The notes below the pieces were generated by a model. The model saw only the letters and a program-made list of their open reading frames with translations, had not been told where the DNA came from and searched no databases. A program made the translations under genes and the position numbers. Of a DNA stretch of 8,785 nt, positions 1 to 6,671 are shown one piece after another. How positions within the stretch are numbered: position 1 is the first letter of the stretch; each line of letters opens with the position of its first letter. Source of the stretch: Planctomycetota bacterium (GTDB lineage Bacteria > Planctomycetota > UBA1135 > GCA-002686595); assembly GCA_027623615.1 (NCBI GenBank), contig JAQBVH010000090.1, positions 1 to 8,785 on the forward strand, written 5' to 3'.

Positions 1-44
1 GGGTGACCGCCCTCCTGCGCCGCGCGAGCGCGCTGGAATCGAAG

Positions 45-74
45 GGAGGGGGAGGTCCGAAGACCTCCCCCTCC
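45..74 (-). terminator. Stem-loop terminator with UUCG tetraloop
   Basis: A perfect 13-bp inverted repeat (45-57 pairs with 62-74) encloses four bases. Read on the minus strand the loop is UUCG closed by a C-G pair, the unusually stable cUUCGg tetraloop. It lies 40 nt past the stop of the minus-strand gene that ends at 114, the expected place for a terminator. The bases that follow on the minus strand (CTTCGATTCC) are only weakly T-rich, so it may act without a classical U-tract or serve as a 3' stabiliser. Confidence 0.75.
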
Positions 75-113
75 ATGGGAGACAGCTGGGCGACCTGCAG
101 ATCGCTGCAGGAC

Positions 114-1208
114 CTACTTGAAGGTGACCGTGAGGGCCTTCGTGAAGGTGCTCGGGTTGCCGCCGGGCATGCGGTTCCAGGCCTGGAAGTTCCAGGTGTC
201 ACCAGGCATCAGCGTGCCGCCGGGGGGGTTCGGGAGGGAGCCGGCGCCAGCGCCTGTGTTGCCGTTGTAGATGTCGGTGCTGAAGGTACCGGAGCCGCCG
301 GGCGACTGCAGGTCGGCGACGTAGCGGCCGGTGCCGGGGGTCGAGCCACCGAGGCAGAGGTCACCGTTGGCGCCCGGGGGATTCGAGATCACGCCGCTAC
401 CGTTCCCGATGAGGAAGTAGGCGAACAAGGTGCCGGTCGAATTCGTGACGGTGATCGTGTTGCCGCTGCCGTCCAGGACGCAGTTGTCGATGGCGATGTC
501 ACCGTTCTGGCTCGGACCTTCGCAGTAGACGCTGGTGGCGCAGCCGCCGCCGTCGTCGGAGATGGACAGGTTGTCGTAGTACTGACCGGTGTTGTCGAAG
601 TTGGTCGACACGTTCGAGAAGCCGACCTGGAAGAAGTCGCCGATGTGATCGTTGGTGATCAGCAGCGAGAGCGAGAAGGTGCTCCAGGTGACGGGCATGT
701 TCGTGGTGTCCGTGGACGCGAAGCCGTCCAGCGAGAACACGGCACTGTCGATCACCTTGATGAAGGCAGACGAGGTCGACGGGGCGAAGATGTCGCCGAG
801 CTTGGCATCGAAGGTGAACGTGAAGGTCTTGCCGACGTCGCTGGCATGGACCATGCGCTCCTGGAAGATGTTCGCCTCGATGAGGTTGCCGGCGCCATGG
901 TCACCGTTGTTGTAGTCGCTGTAGGTGACGATCTGCTGGTTGCCCTGGGGCGCACCACCTTGACCGCTCGCGATGGCGCAGAAGCCCGGGCCGCCGTTCG
1001 GGGCCGGGAACGGGCCGTAGCCGTACAGGTAGCCGCCGCCGGGGTCGAAGACGTTGCCGAAGACGAGCCAACCGTTGTCACCGAGCTCGGTGGGGTTGGC
1101 CTGGTTCATGCCCTCGAAGTCCTCGGAGTAGGACCCGATCTGAGCGAAGCTCGTGGAGGCGAGGCTGAGCGCGGCAGCGCCAGCGAGAATCGTGGGGATC
1201 TTGATCAT
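114..1208 (-). CDS. Secreted jelly-roll-like protein with shared C-terminal module
   Basis: 364 residues, function unknown. Residues 1-22 form a typical signal peptide (MIKIP, then an Ala/Leu-rich core, with likely cleavage after SFA before Gln23). Residues about 25-218 open with YSEDFEG and close with YYDNLSI, the start and end pattern of jelly-roll/carbohydrate-binding-like beta-sandwich domains; this region is rich in Thr, Ser, Asn and aromatics. An SDDGGG linker (217-222) leads to a C-terminal module (about 228-364) related to those of the two other exported proteins here: YC near 228, NGDLCLGG at 281-288, GRY at 294-296, PGDTWNFQAW at 335-344 and a final TVTF before the last Lys. It is the most diverged of the three, with an insert near 313-330. 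The start at 1208 is the only one that gives a signal peptide; no clear Shine-Dalgarno precedes it. Likely exported, possibly a polysaccharide-binding or structural surface protein. The catalytic motifs I looked for are absent. Confidence 0.88.
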   Translation of the reverse strand: MIKIPTILAGAAALSLASTSFAQIGSYSEDFEGMNQANPTELGDNGWLVFGNVFDPGGGYLYGYGPFPAPNGGPGFCAIASGQGGAPQGNQQIVTYSDYNNGDHGAGNLIEANIFQERMVHASDVGKTFTFTFDAKLGDIFAPSTSSAFIKVIDSAVFSLDGFASTDTTNMPVTWSTFSLSLLITNDHIGDFFQVGFSNVSTNFDNTGQYYDNLSISDDGGGCATSVYCEGPSQNGDIAIDNCVLDGSGNTITVTNSTGTLFAYFLIGNGSGVISNPPGANGDLCLGGSTPGTGRYVADLQSPGGSGTFSTDIYNGNTGAGAGSLPNPPGGTLMPGDTWNFQAWNRMPGGNPSTFTKALTVTFK

Positions 1209-1252
1209 GACGAGAGAGGAGTTGGGGAGGACGTGGCGAGAGATGGCGAAGT

Positions 1253-1267
1253 CTGGTGCGGCACCAG
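1253..1267. promoter_or_regulatory. Inverted repeat upstream of the jelly-roll gene
   Basis: Perfect 7-bp arms, CTGGTGC and GCACCAG, are separated by one G. The repeat lies about 45 bp upstream of the minus-strand start at 1208, where an operator would be expected. A second, weaker hairpin (CTCGG at 1291-1295 with CCGAG at 1299-1303) is nearby. I found no convincing -35/-10 pair for this gene. Confidence 0.35.
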
Positions 1268-1386
1268 GTCTGTAGGATTGTTCGCAGGAGCTCGGCTCCC
1301 GAGAGGACTGAATCTAGGGGGCGCGTGCCGGGAGGGGTGCATACGCATCCTCCTCTCATGCTCTCCTCATCCACCACCTGGCGCTG

Positions 1387-1440
1387 AGAACGCTGGGCGA
1401 AATCCGCCGGCGGACCGGTGGGCTGCTCGCCAGGCGTTCT
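1387..1440. repeat. Long imperfect inverted repeat with inner 12-bp palindrome
   Basis: Bases 1387-1400 pair with 1427-1440 over 14 positions, with one mismatch (1395/1432) and one G-T pair (1394/1433). The outermost seven pairs are AGAACGC with GCGTTCT. The loop contains a perfect 12-bp palindrome, TCCGCCGGCGGA, at 1403-1414. A separate perfect hairpin follows directly (CGAGAC 1445-1450 with GTCTCG 1459-1464). This is the core of the non-coding 1209-1559 region between two divergent genes. It could be a structured leader, a multi-site operator or a relic of a palindromic element; I see no coding evidence. Confidence 0.5.
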
Positions 1441-1508
1441 GGAACGAGACAACCGCCGGTCTCGGGGGCCGTGCACGGGGTTCATGAGACGGGCATGAGT
1501 GCTTCGGA

Positions 1509-1526
1509 GATCGAGGCTGCTCGATC
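1509..1526 (+). promoter_or_regulatory. Putative operator upstream of GH16 gene
   Basis: A perfect inverted repeat with 7-bp arms, GATCGAG and CTCGATC, is separated by GCTG. Its right arm falls where the -35 element of the TATACA promoter at 1546 would lie (about 1523-1528), and no recognisable -35 hexamer is present. Binding of a dimeric regulator here would be expected to control transcription of the glucanase gene, for example in response to substrate. Two CATGAG copies at 1483-1488 and 1494-1499, one helical turn apart, lie just upstream. Confidence 0.45.
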
Positions 1527-1545
1527 ACGCACCGCGACCCCGCGG

Positions 1546-1551
1546 TATACA
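1546..1551 (+). promoter_or_regulatory. Putative -10 box of a leaderless promoter
   Basis: TATACA stands out in this GC-rich region and resembles the bacterial -10 hexamer. If used, transcription would begin at about 1558-1560, on or next to the A of the GH16 start codon at 1560, giving a leaderless or nearly leaderless mRNA. The purine run AAAGGGAAG directly abuts the ATG, too close to work as a normal Shine-Dalgarno. The -35 region is weak, which suggests dependence on an activator or an alternative sigma factor. Confidence 0.4.
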
Positions 1552-1559
1552 AAGGGAAG

Positions 1560-3728
1560 ATGGAGCCCCGCCCCCTCGCACGCGCCCGCCGAATCATCCC
1601 GGCCCTCGCGGCGGCTTGGGCGCTGACCTTCCCCCTCGCCGCCCAGTACCAACTCGTCTGGTCGGACGAGTTCGACGGTTCGACCCTCGACCTCTCCAAG
1701 TGGGCGCCGCAGGTCGGTGACGGCTGTCCGAGCCTCTGCGGCTGGGGGAACAACGAGCTGCAGTTCTACCGGGCACAGAACGCCACCGTCGGCGGGGGCA
1801 TGCTCACGATCACTGCCAAGGAGGAGTCCTACTCGGGGCACGACTACACCTCGGCCCGGCTGCGCACGAAGGGCCTCGGCAGCTGGGAGTACGGACGCAT
1901 CGAGATGCGCGCCAAGCTGCCGACGGGAAAGGGCCTGTGGCCCGCCTTCTGGATGCTCTCCGAGGACGACAGCTACGGCACCTGGGCAGCAAGCGGGGAG
2001 ATCGACCTCGTCGAGCTGGTCGGTCACGAACCGCAGCGGGTGTACGGCACGATCCACTACGGGGATCAGTCGCCGGGAAACACCTCGAGCGGAAGCAGCT
2101 ACGCCCTGTCGAGCGGCACCTTCAACGACGACTTCCACGTGTTCGCGTTCGAGTGGGAGGAGGACCAGATGCGCTGGTACGTGGACGGAGTGCAGTTCAG
2201 CGCGCTCTCGTCCTGGTGGTCCACCGGAGGGGCTTACCCGGCGCCGTTCGATGAGGCGTTCCACCTGCTGCTCAACGTGGCAGTCGGCGGCAACTGGCCC
2301 GGAGATCCGAACGGCTCAACACAGTTCCCTCAAGAGCTCGTCGTTGACTACGTGCGCGTCTACCAGGACCACCCGTTCGGCGATTGCAAGGCGCTGTTCG
2401 ACGACATGGAGCACGCAGACCCGTACGGCAACGGGTACTTCACCTTCAGCGGGGCGAACGCCGCCGGCAACATCGGCATCGACGTCCAGGACCTGCCCCC
2501 GGCGGACGGCGGTGCGGTCTCCCTGTCCGCGGACTGGTCCGGCGCAGCGCCGGGGTTCTTCGGAGGGTTCGGGCGCACGCATCCCCTCGACCTCAGCGGG
2601 GACACGCACTTCGAGTTCTGGATCAACCCGGATGCGGGCCAGGACTTCGTGATCGAGCTGAACCTGCAAGACGATGACAACGGGGACAACCTCGTTCCCC
2701 CTGCGCCCGATGGCGCGGACGATGAGTTCCAGCTGTCCTTGACCGTCGGACCGCCGGGATCCGACATCGTCAGCGGCGGCGGTTGGCAGCGCGTTGCCGT
2801 GCCTCTGGCGGACTTCGTCGACGACAACTCCTATCACTTCGGCGGCAACGGAATCTTCGATCCCAGTCCGGCCGTCGCGGGCGGGAACGGACAGCTGATC
2901 AACGTGGTGCTGGCTCTGCTCAGCAACTCCAGCGCGGACATCTCCTTCCGCACCGACGCGTGGTGCTTCACGCGCCGCACGGCGGGCTTCGCCGGCCGCG
3001 TCTGGAACGACACGGACGGCGACGGGCAGCAGAACGGTGAGCCTGGCCTCGACGGAGTTATCGTCGAGCTGGTCGACCCGGTGCTGGGCACGGTCCTCGC
3101 GACCGCGACCACCGACGGCCTGGGGATCTACGAGCTCTCGGGCCAGGCCAGCGGGAGCTACCAGGTGCGGATCGACACGGCGAGCCTGGATGATGGCTCG
3201 ACAGCGACCTTCGACCCGGACGGGGTAGGGACTCAGGACGAGTTCACCTCCGCGCTGAACTGCGACGAGCTCCTCGCTCCCTGCGACTTCGGCTACGCCC
3301 CACCGACGGACTTCGGCACGCGCTACTGCGACCCGGCGGTCCCGAACTCGACCGGCAACCCGGCCCAGATCAGCGCGACGGGCTCGAACGCGGTGGTCGA
3401 CAACAACTTCTCCCTGACCACGACGGACCTGCCTCCGAACCAGTTCGGGTACTACGTGGCCTCGGCGACCCAGGGGTTGATCACGAAGCCCGGCGGAAGC
3501 CAGGGCGATCTCTGCCTCGGCGGCCAGATGGGCCGCTTCACCCAGCAAGTCCAGAGCTCGGGCGCGGGCGGCGCGTTCGGAATCCCGGTCGACCTGACCA
3601 CGCTACCTCCACCGCTCAACCAAGCGGTGATGTCGGGCGAAACCTGGCACTTCACGACCTGGTACCGGGACAAGAATCCCACGACGACGAGCAACTTCTC
3701 CGACGCGATCAGCGTGACGTTCCAATAA
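1560..3728 (+). CDS. Secreted GH16 laminarinase-type endo-beta-1,3-glucanase, multidomain
   Basis: 722 residues in five parts. (1) Signal peptide, about 1-28, with Arg-rich n-region and LAA before Gln29. (2) GH16 catalytic domain, about 30-270. [10 protein letters not shown] at 61-70 and the CPSLC cysteines 56/60 are typical of laminarinases. WPAFW at 127-131 and EIDLVE at 147-152 give the catalytic triad: nucleophile Glu147, Asp149 and acid/base Glu152; VDYVRVYQ closes the fold at 262-269. (3) A carbohydrate-binding-like domain, about 276-470, with [10 protein letters not shown] at 367-376. (4) A Cna-B/SdrD-like beta-sandwich, about 475-580, with a Ca-loop-like DTDGDG at 484-489. (5) The shared C-terminal module, about 588-722. 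It probably hydrolyses laminarin or mixed-linkage beta-glucan outside the cell. The family and active site are clear from sequence; exact substrate is inferred. All catalytic residues are present and the frame is intact. The ATG at 1560 is the start that gives the signal peptide. Confidence 0.93.
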   Translation: MEPRPLARARRIIPALAAAWALTFPLAAQYQLVWSDEFDGSTLDLSKWAPQVGDGCPSLCGWGNNELQFYRAQNATVGGGMLTITAKEESYSGHDYTSARLRTKGLGSWEYGRIEMRAKLPTGKGLWPAFWMLSEDDSYGTWAASGEIDLVELVGHEPQRVYGTIHYGDQSPGNTSSGSSYALSSGTFNDDFHVFAFEWEEDQMRWYVDGVQFSALSSWWSTGGAYPAPFDEAFHLLLNVAVGGNWPGDPNGSTQFPQELVVDYVRVYQDHPFGDCKALFDDMEHADPYGNGYFTFSGANAAGNIGIDVQDLPPADGGAVSLSADWSGAAPGFFGGFGRTHPLDLSGDTHFEFWINPDAGQDFVIELNLQDDDNGDNLVPPAPDGADDEFQLSLTVGPPGSDIVSGGGWQRVAVPLADFVDDNSYHFGGNGIFDPSPAVAGGNGQLINVVLALLSNSSADISFRTDAWCFTRRTAGFAGRVWNDTDGDGQQNGEPGLDGVIVELVDPVLGTVLATATTDGLGIYELSGQASGSYQVRIDTASLDDGSTATFDPDGVGTQDEFTSALNCDELLAPCDFGYAPPTDFGTRYCDPAVPNSTGNPAQISATGSNAVVDNNFSLTTTDLPPNQFGYYVASATQGLITKPGGSQGDLCLGGQMGRFTQQVQSSGAGGAFGIPVDLTTLPPPLNQAVMSGETWHFTTWYRDKNPTTTSNFSDAISVTFQ

Positions 3729-3769
3729 CCCGGAGTACTGTGCCTGGCACGGTACCTCGGTACTCCGGG
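3729..3769 (+). terminator. Nested palindromic hairpin after GH16 gene
   Basis: Immediately after the TAA stop, perfect 10-bp arms (CCCGGAGTAC 3729-3738 and GTACTCCGGG 3760-3769) flank 21 nt. Inside is a competing near-perfect 21-bp palindrome (3735-3755) centred on GTGCC-T-GGCAC with one mismatch. Position suggests a terminator for the GH16 gene, perhaps in both directions, although no T-run follows. The nested GTGCC/GGCAC core also resembles small dispersed REP-like palindromes, so it may be a repeat rather than a dedicated terminator. Confidence 0.6.
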
Positions 3770-3793
3770 CGGGAGTGGAAGATCGTTTCGGGG

Positions 3794-3823
3794 AATGTCG
3801 CTCTAATGTCGCTCCACCGACAT
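3794..3823. repeat. Tandem AATGTCGCTC repeat with inverted third copy
   Basis: AATGTCGCTC occurs at 3794-3803 and again at 3805-3814, an 11-bp period. The second copy also forms a 6-bp inverted repeat, ATGTCG (3806-3811) with CGACAT (3818-3823). Spacing near one helical turn suits a protein-binding site; a degraded end of a mobile element is the alternative. The rest of the gap between the GH16 gene and the SEC-C remnant shows nothing else. Confidence 0.35.
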
Positions 3824-3860
3824 CCCCCATCCTCAGAGCGGGTCGAAAGGTCGCCCTCAA

Positions 3861-4053
3861 TCAAGTTGCTCGTGCGGCGAGCCGTCGAAGGCGGCCGGTG
3901 CGGAGGCAGCAGCGCTTGAAAGCGATTGCCGGAGTCGCAGGGGCACAGGTCGTCGCGACCTAGCTTTTCCTCGAGCTCCTTGTCCCGGCTAACGATGTGG
4001 CGCCCGCGCTGGACGCGCGTTTCGCTGGGGAAGCCCCGGCGTCGCTTGCTCAT
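3861..4053 (-). pseudogene. Small SEC-C zinc-binding protein, frameshifted
   Basis: From the ATG at 4053 the frame encodes 45 residues, beginning MSKRRRG and containing [22 protein letters not shown]. This is the start of a SEC-C motif (usual form GRNDPCPCGSGKKFKKCC), a zinc-binding module known from the SecA C-terminus and from many small proteins. After Phe45 the second cysteine pair is lost in this frame. Skipping the single base at 3918 moves into the frame reading [12 protein letters not shown], which restores the exact CxC-x8-CC spacing and stops at 3861 (TGA), giving about 63 residues. The best explanation is a one-base insertion. Programmed +1 slippage at TTTC or a sequence error are alternatives. 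Read unshifted, the frame runs on to 3709 through the GH16 terminator, which is not credible. GAGG lies 2 nt before the ATG. CPCDSG instead of CPCGSG and GRDDL instead of GRNDP are further departures from consensus. It follows the propeller remnant on the same strand after a 113-nt gap. Confidence 0.6.
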
Positions 4054-4166
4054 CACCTCAAGAGCGGTCGAGGTCGTCGTAGTCTCGGTTTCGCACGGTG
4101 CACCTCCTGGTTCGGGTTGGTGCGAAGGGCGGAGAGGGTAGGGACGCGTGCGCAGCTGTCCAGCCC

Positions 4167-5316
4167 TCAACGACGGTCCAGGATCACCCCGCGCTCATCG
4201 ACCTCGAGCCCGAGCTGCTGCGACCAGCGCTCGAGCAGTTCGCGCGGGGCCCCGGGGGCCGGCGGCGCACCCGGATCTCGAAAGTCGACCGAGACGAACC
4301 GGACGCCAGTCCGCGTTGGAGATGCGCCGAGCAAGGCGGTGCCGTCCTCCCGCAGCACGACCCCCCGGCCCCCGAAAAGCTGCCAGCCCCCTGAGCTGAG
4401 GTGGCGCGCGCGGGTCGCGATCGGCACGAATCGATCCCCCTCGACGCGCGCCAGGCGGGTCACGAGATCGCCATGCAGGAGGACCTCGACCGGGCGTGGG
4501 CCGAAGGTCAGCTCGCCCGGAAGGCCGGACTGCTCGATGAGCGTGCGTCCACGGACGAGGTCCACCAGGTGCACGACCCCGCGGTCGTCCACGGAGTGCA
4601 GGACGCGGTTGTCCTCGCGCAGGGTCACGGAGCCGTACTTCTCTAGCTGGGTGGGCGGGACGACCAGGCTCCCGAAGCGCATGTTCCAGGAGGCGAAGCG
4701 ACCATGGTTCCCCGTCGCCACCAGCGCCTCGGTCCCCTCCTCCCCCTCGACGAACGCGACGGTTCCCTCATGGGTGGAAAACGTGCGCGTGAACTGGGCC
4801 TCGCCCGTGTTCAGGTCCCAGACGCCGACCGTCTCGTTTTAGAGGGCGAGGGCGACCTGCTCGCCTCGGGCATCGATCGTCGCGGCAACGACATCGATGG
4901 AGGGGTCCACCTCCAGTTCACAGCGGAGCTCGCCCGTGCGTGCATCGACGACCCGCTTGGGGCTCGGTGACCTGTAGCCGTTCCCTCCGACGTAGGTCCT
5001 CGCGGTCGGAGCCACGAGGAGCTTGGACCCGGTCGGGTCGAAGCGCACCGCACAGCCGTCGGACACGATCGAGCCCTGGTAGGTCCAGTGCGCGACGAGG
5101 TCGGCGCTCTCCAGGTCCCACAGCTCGACCTCGCTGTCTCGCACGGTCACCAGGCGAGAGCCGTCGGGCGAGACCTCGACCTGCTTGACCGTTTCGGGTC
5201 CGACGTCCAGCAGGACCTCGGCCGCTCCGGTCCCGGGGACCAGGGCGTGCACCGTCCCGTCCGCCGCGAACACCAGCGCGCGACCGGTGGGAAAGGGCCG
5301 CGGTCAGGATCACCAT
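4167..5316 (-). pseudogene. Beta-propeller (WD40-like) protein with in-frame stop and N-terminal frameshift
   Basis: One continuous reading frame from about 5303 down to the TGA at 4167 encodes 7-8 beta-propeller blades of about 40 residues. Examples are VEVSPDGSRLVTVRDSEVEL followed by WDL, and NETVGVWDLNTGE. An in-frame TAA at 4839-4841 cuts blade 4 between VALAL and NETVGVWDL; a sense codon such as GAA would make this blade perfectly ordinary. At the 5' end, the ATG at 5316, preceded by GGGGAGG, gives MVILTAALSHR in another frame. A one-base shift between about 5295 and 5305 is needed to enter the propeller frame (FPTGRALVFAADG), which itself lacks a start and meets TGA at 5304-5306. The tail (GAPRELLERWSQQLGL, then ending DRR) looks like a natural C-terminus. 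Role unknown; propellers of this type usually bind proteins. No kinase domain or signal peptide can be read. Two lesions in an otherwise well-kept propeller suggest recent inactivation; recoding or sequencing error are less likely. Confidence 0.65.
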
Positions 5317-5338
5317 GCCCTCCCCACCCGCCGCGTCC

Positions 5339-6601
5339 CTACTGGAACGTGATCGTCAGACCGTCCGTGAAGTTCGAGGTCGGCCCGTCCGTGAACCAGG
5401 CCTGGAAGTTCCAGGTCTCGCCGGGCAGGACTGCCTGGTTGGGCCAGACCGGGAGGGCGGTCAGGTCGACGGGGATGCTGAAGGCGCCCGCCGAACCCGT
5501 GGGCTGCATCTGGGATGCGAAGCGCCCGATCTTGCCGCCGACGCAGAGGTTGCCCTGGCTGCCGCCGGGGCCGCCCACGAAGCCCTGGGTCTCGCTGCAC
5601 AGGAAGATACCCATCTCGTTCGTCGCCATGCCGCTGGCCGAGAGGGTCAGGTCGTTCGCGGTCGCGTGGGCGTAGCCGCGGCCCTCGATCGTCGCCGGCC
5701 CGCCGCTCGAGTTCACGTTCGCGGGACCACAGTAGTTCGTCCCGATGGCCGGGGCCTGCACGGTCAAGGTGCCGCTCCCGCTCAACCACGGCTCCGTGTT
5801 CGTGTACGTGCCCGACGGCTTCGGCACCCCGTACACCATCAACGCACCGATCGTGAGGTTGGCGTTCATGACCAGGTAGTCGGACCCGTCCCCCGTGAAG
5901 CCGCCCTGGCCTGGGCTGCCGTTCATGAACAGAGACGCGTCCGTGGACATGGCGTCGGAGGCCTCGATGTGCAGGGACGCGCTGCGGCCGTCCGCGCGCG
6001 GGTTGATGATCACGTCGCCGAGGCCGAGGGAGCCCGCCACCTCCGCGTAGCAACGCCAGCGATCCAGGGTGTCCAGCACCAGCGCCGAGAACGAGTTCGG
6101 CTGGGTCAGGTGCACGTTGTGGCCGTTGAAGTGGTGCAGGGTCAGCGTGTGCGGCCCGCTGATCGTGTCGTAGTAGGAGTGCTCCCAGTCGGAGGCGCCG
6201 AACAGGGTCGCCAAGCTCGCGTTGCCGAGCAGGGTGATCGGCGGGAAGCTCGTCGACGCGCCCACGTTGAGCTCGATGCGCGAGAGGGGCTGCATGGTGA
6301 TGCCGGCGATGTTGTTCACGGCATACTCCGAACCCGTCGCGCCGGCCATCGTCAGCACGGCGCCGGACTCCACGGTCAGGCTGCCGGAGTAGACCGGCGT
6401 GTTCGCGTCGTTCACGCGCGCCCAGACTCCGGGCGCGACGATCGCGTCGACGCCGCCGGTCGGCACGCCCGCGCTCCAGTTGCTGGCGTCGTTCCAGGTG
6501 TTGTCCCCACCGGCCGTCCCGGTGATCGTGGTCTGCCCGAGCGCGCCGCCGACCAGGACTGCGGACGAGAACAGGAAGGCGAGGTGTTGCGTGCGTGCCA
6601 T
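5339..6601 (-). CDS. Secreted beta-strand-rich protein with shared C-terminal module
   Basis: 420 residues from the ATG at 6601, chosen because AGGAGA (6607-6612) sits 5 nt upstream and because residues 1-22 (MARTQHLAFLFSSAVLVGGALG) form a clean signal peptide. An in-frame extension to 6748 adds only Arg-rich sequence. Residues about 24-285 are low in charge and rich in Gly, Ser, Thr and Asn, with short strand-turn units. NTWNDASNWSAGVP at 34-47 is the repeat-start pattern of autotransporter-type beta-helix proteins common in planctomycetes and verrucomicrobia, and GTYTNTEPWLSGSGTLTV at 264-281 is a typical end of such a domain. Residues 289-420 are the shared C-terminal module, closest to that of the GH16 enzyme: YC 290-291, GGSQGNLCVGG 346-356, PGETWNFQAW 393-402, SNFTDGLTITF 409-419. 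Probably an exported surface or matrix protein; no catalytic motif seen. Downstream, the propeller remnant starts 22 nt after its stop, so the two may once have been co-transcribed. Confidence 0.85.
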   Translation of the reverse strand: MARTQHLAFLFSSAVLVGGALGQTTITGTAGGDNTWNDASNWSAGVPTGGVDAIVAPGVWARVNDANTPVYSGSLTVESGAVLTMAGATGSEYAVNNIAGITMQPLSRIELNVGASTSFPPITLLGNASLATLFGASDWEHSYYDTISGPHTLTLHHFNGHNVHLTQPNSFSALVLDTLDRWRCYAEVAGSLGLGDVIINPRADGRSASLHIEASDAMSTDASLFMNGSPGQGGFTGDGSDYLVMNANLTIGALMVYGVPKPSGTYTNTEPWLSGSGTLTVQAPAIGTNYCGPANVNSSGGPATIEGRGYAHATANDLTLSASGMATNEMGIFLCSETQGFVGGPGGSQGNLCVGGKIGRFASQMQPTGSAGAFSIPVDLTALPVWPNQAVLPGETWNFQAWFTDGPTSNFTDGLTITFQ

Positions 6602-6606
6602 AAGTC

Positions 6607-6612
6607 TCTCCT
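6607..6612 (-). promoter_or_regulatory. Shine-Dalgarno deciding the start at 6601
   Basis: On the minus strand AGGAGA is followed by GACTT and then ATG. This fixes the start at 6601 rather than at the upstream in-frame ATG at 6748, which lacks a comparable site. Confidence 0.75.
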
Positions 6613-6654
6613 GAACGCGTCCTCCGTCACCACGACGCATGGATCGCGTGCGAC

Positions 6655-6671
6655 TGCATCGTAGATGCATC
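6655..6671. promoter_or_regulatory. Overlapping palindromes in the divergent region
   Basis: TGCATC-GTA-GATGCA (6655-6669) is a perfect 6-bp inverted repeat that overlaps an 8-bp palindrome, GATGCATC (6664-6671). On the minus strand it contains TACGAT (6663-6658), a possible -10 box for the gene starting at 6601, so a regulator bound here could block that promoter. A second pair, GGGCAGG (6683-6689) with CCTGCCC (6711-6717), lies beside it. The remaining part of 6602-6895 shows no gene and no clear promoter for the dehydrogenase. Confidence 0.35.

Noticed and set aside
1..44. Possible end of another gene at the left edge
   Set aside because: Too short to judge; no recognisable peptide.
3..1487. 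Long plus-strand open frame (494 codons)
   Set aside because: Antisense to the jelly-roll gene; composition is Val/Gly/Arg/Glu-rich with no domain, and the opposite frame has a signal peptide and recognisable module. Typical of GC-rich DNA.
2316..3548. Minus-strand open frame opposite the GH16 gene
   Set aside because: The GH16 frame has clear catalytic motifs; this one has none.
3709..4170. 153-codon unshifted reading of the SEC-C region as one hypothetical protein
   Set aside because: It would lose the zinc motif and read through the GH16 terminator and intergenic repeats; the one-base-shifted reading fits the family exactly.
5315..6664. Plus-strand open frame opposite the beta-strand-rich protein
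   Set aside because: Shadow; the minus frame has Shine-Dalgarno, signal peptide and C-terminal module.
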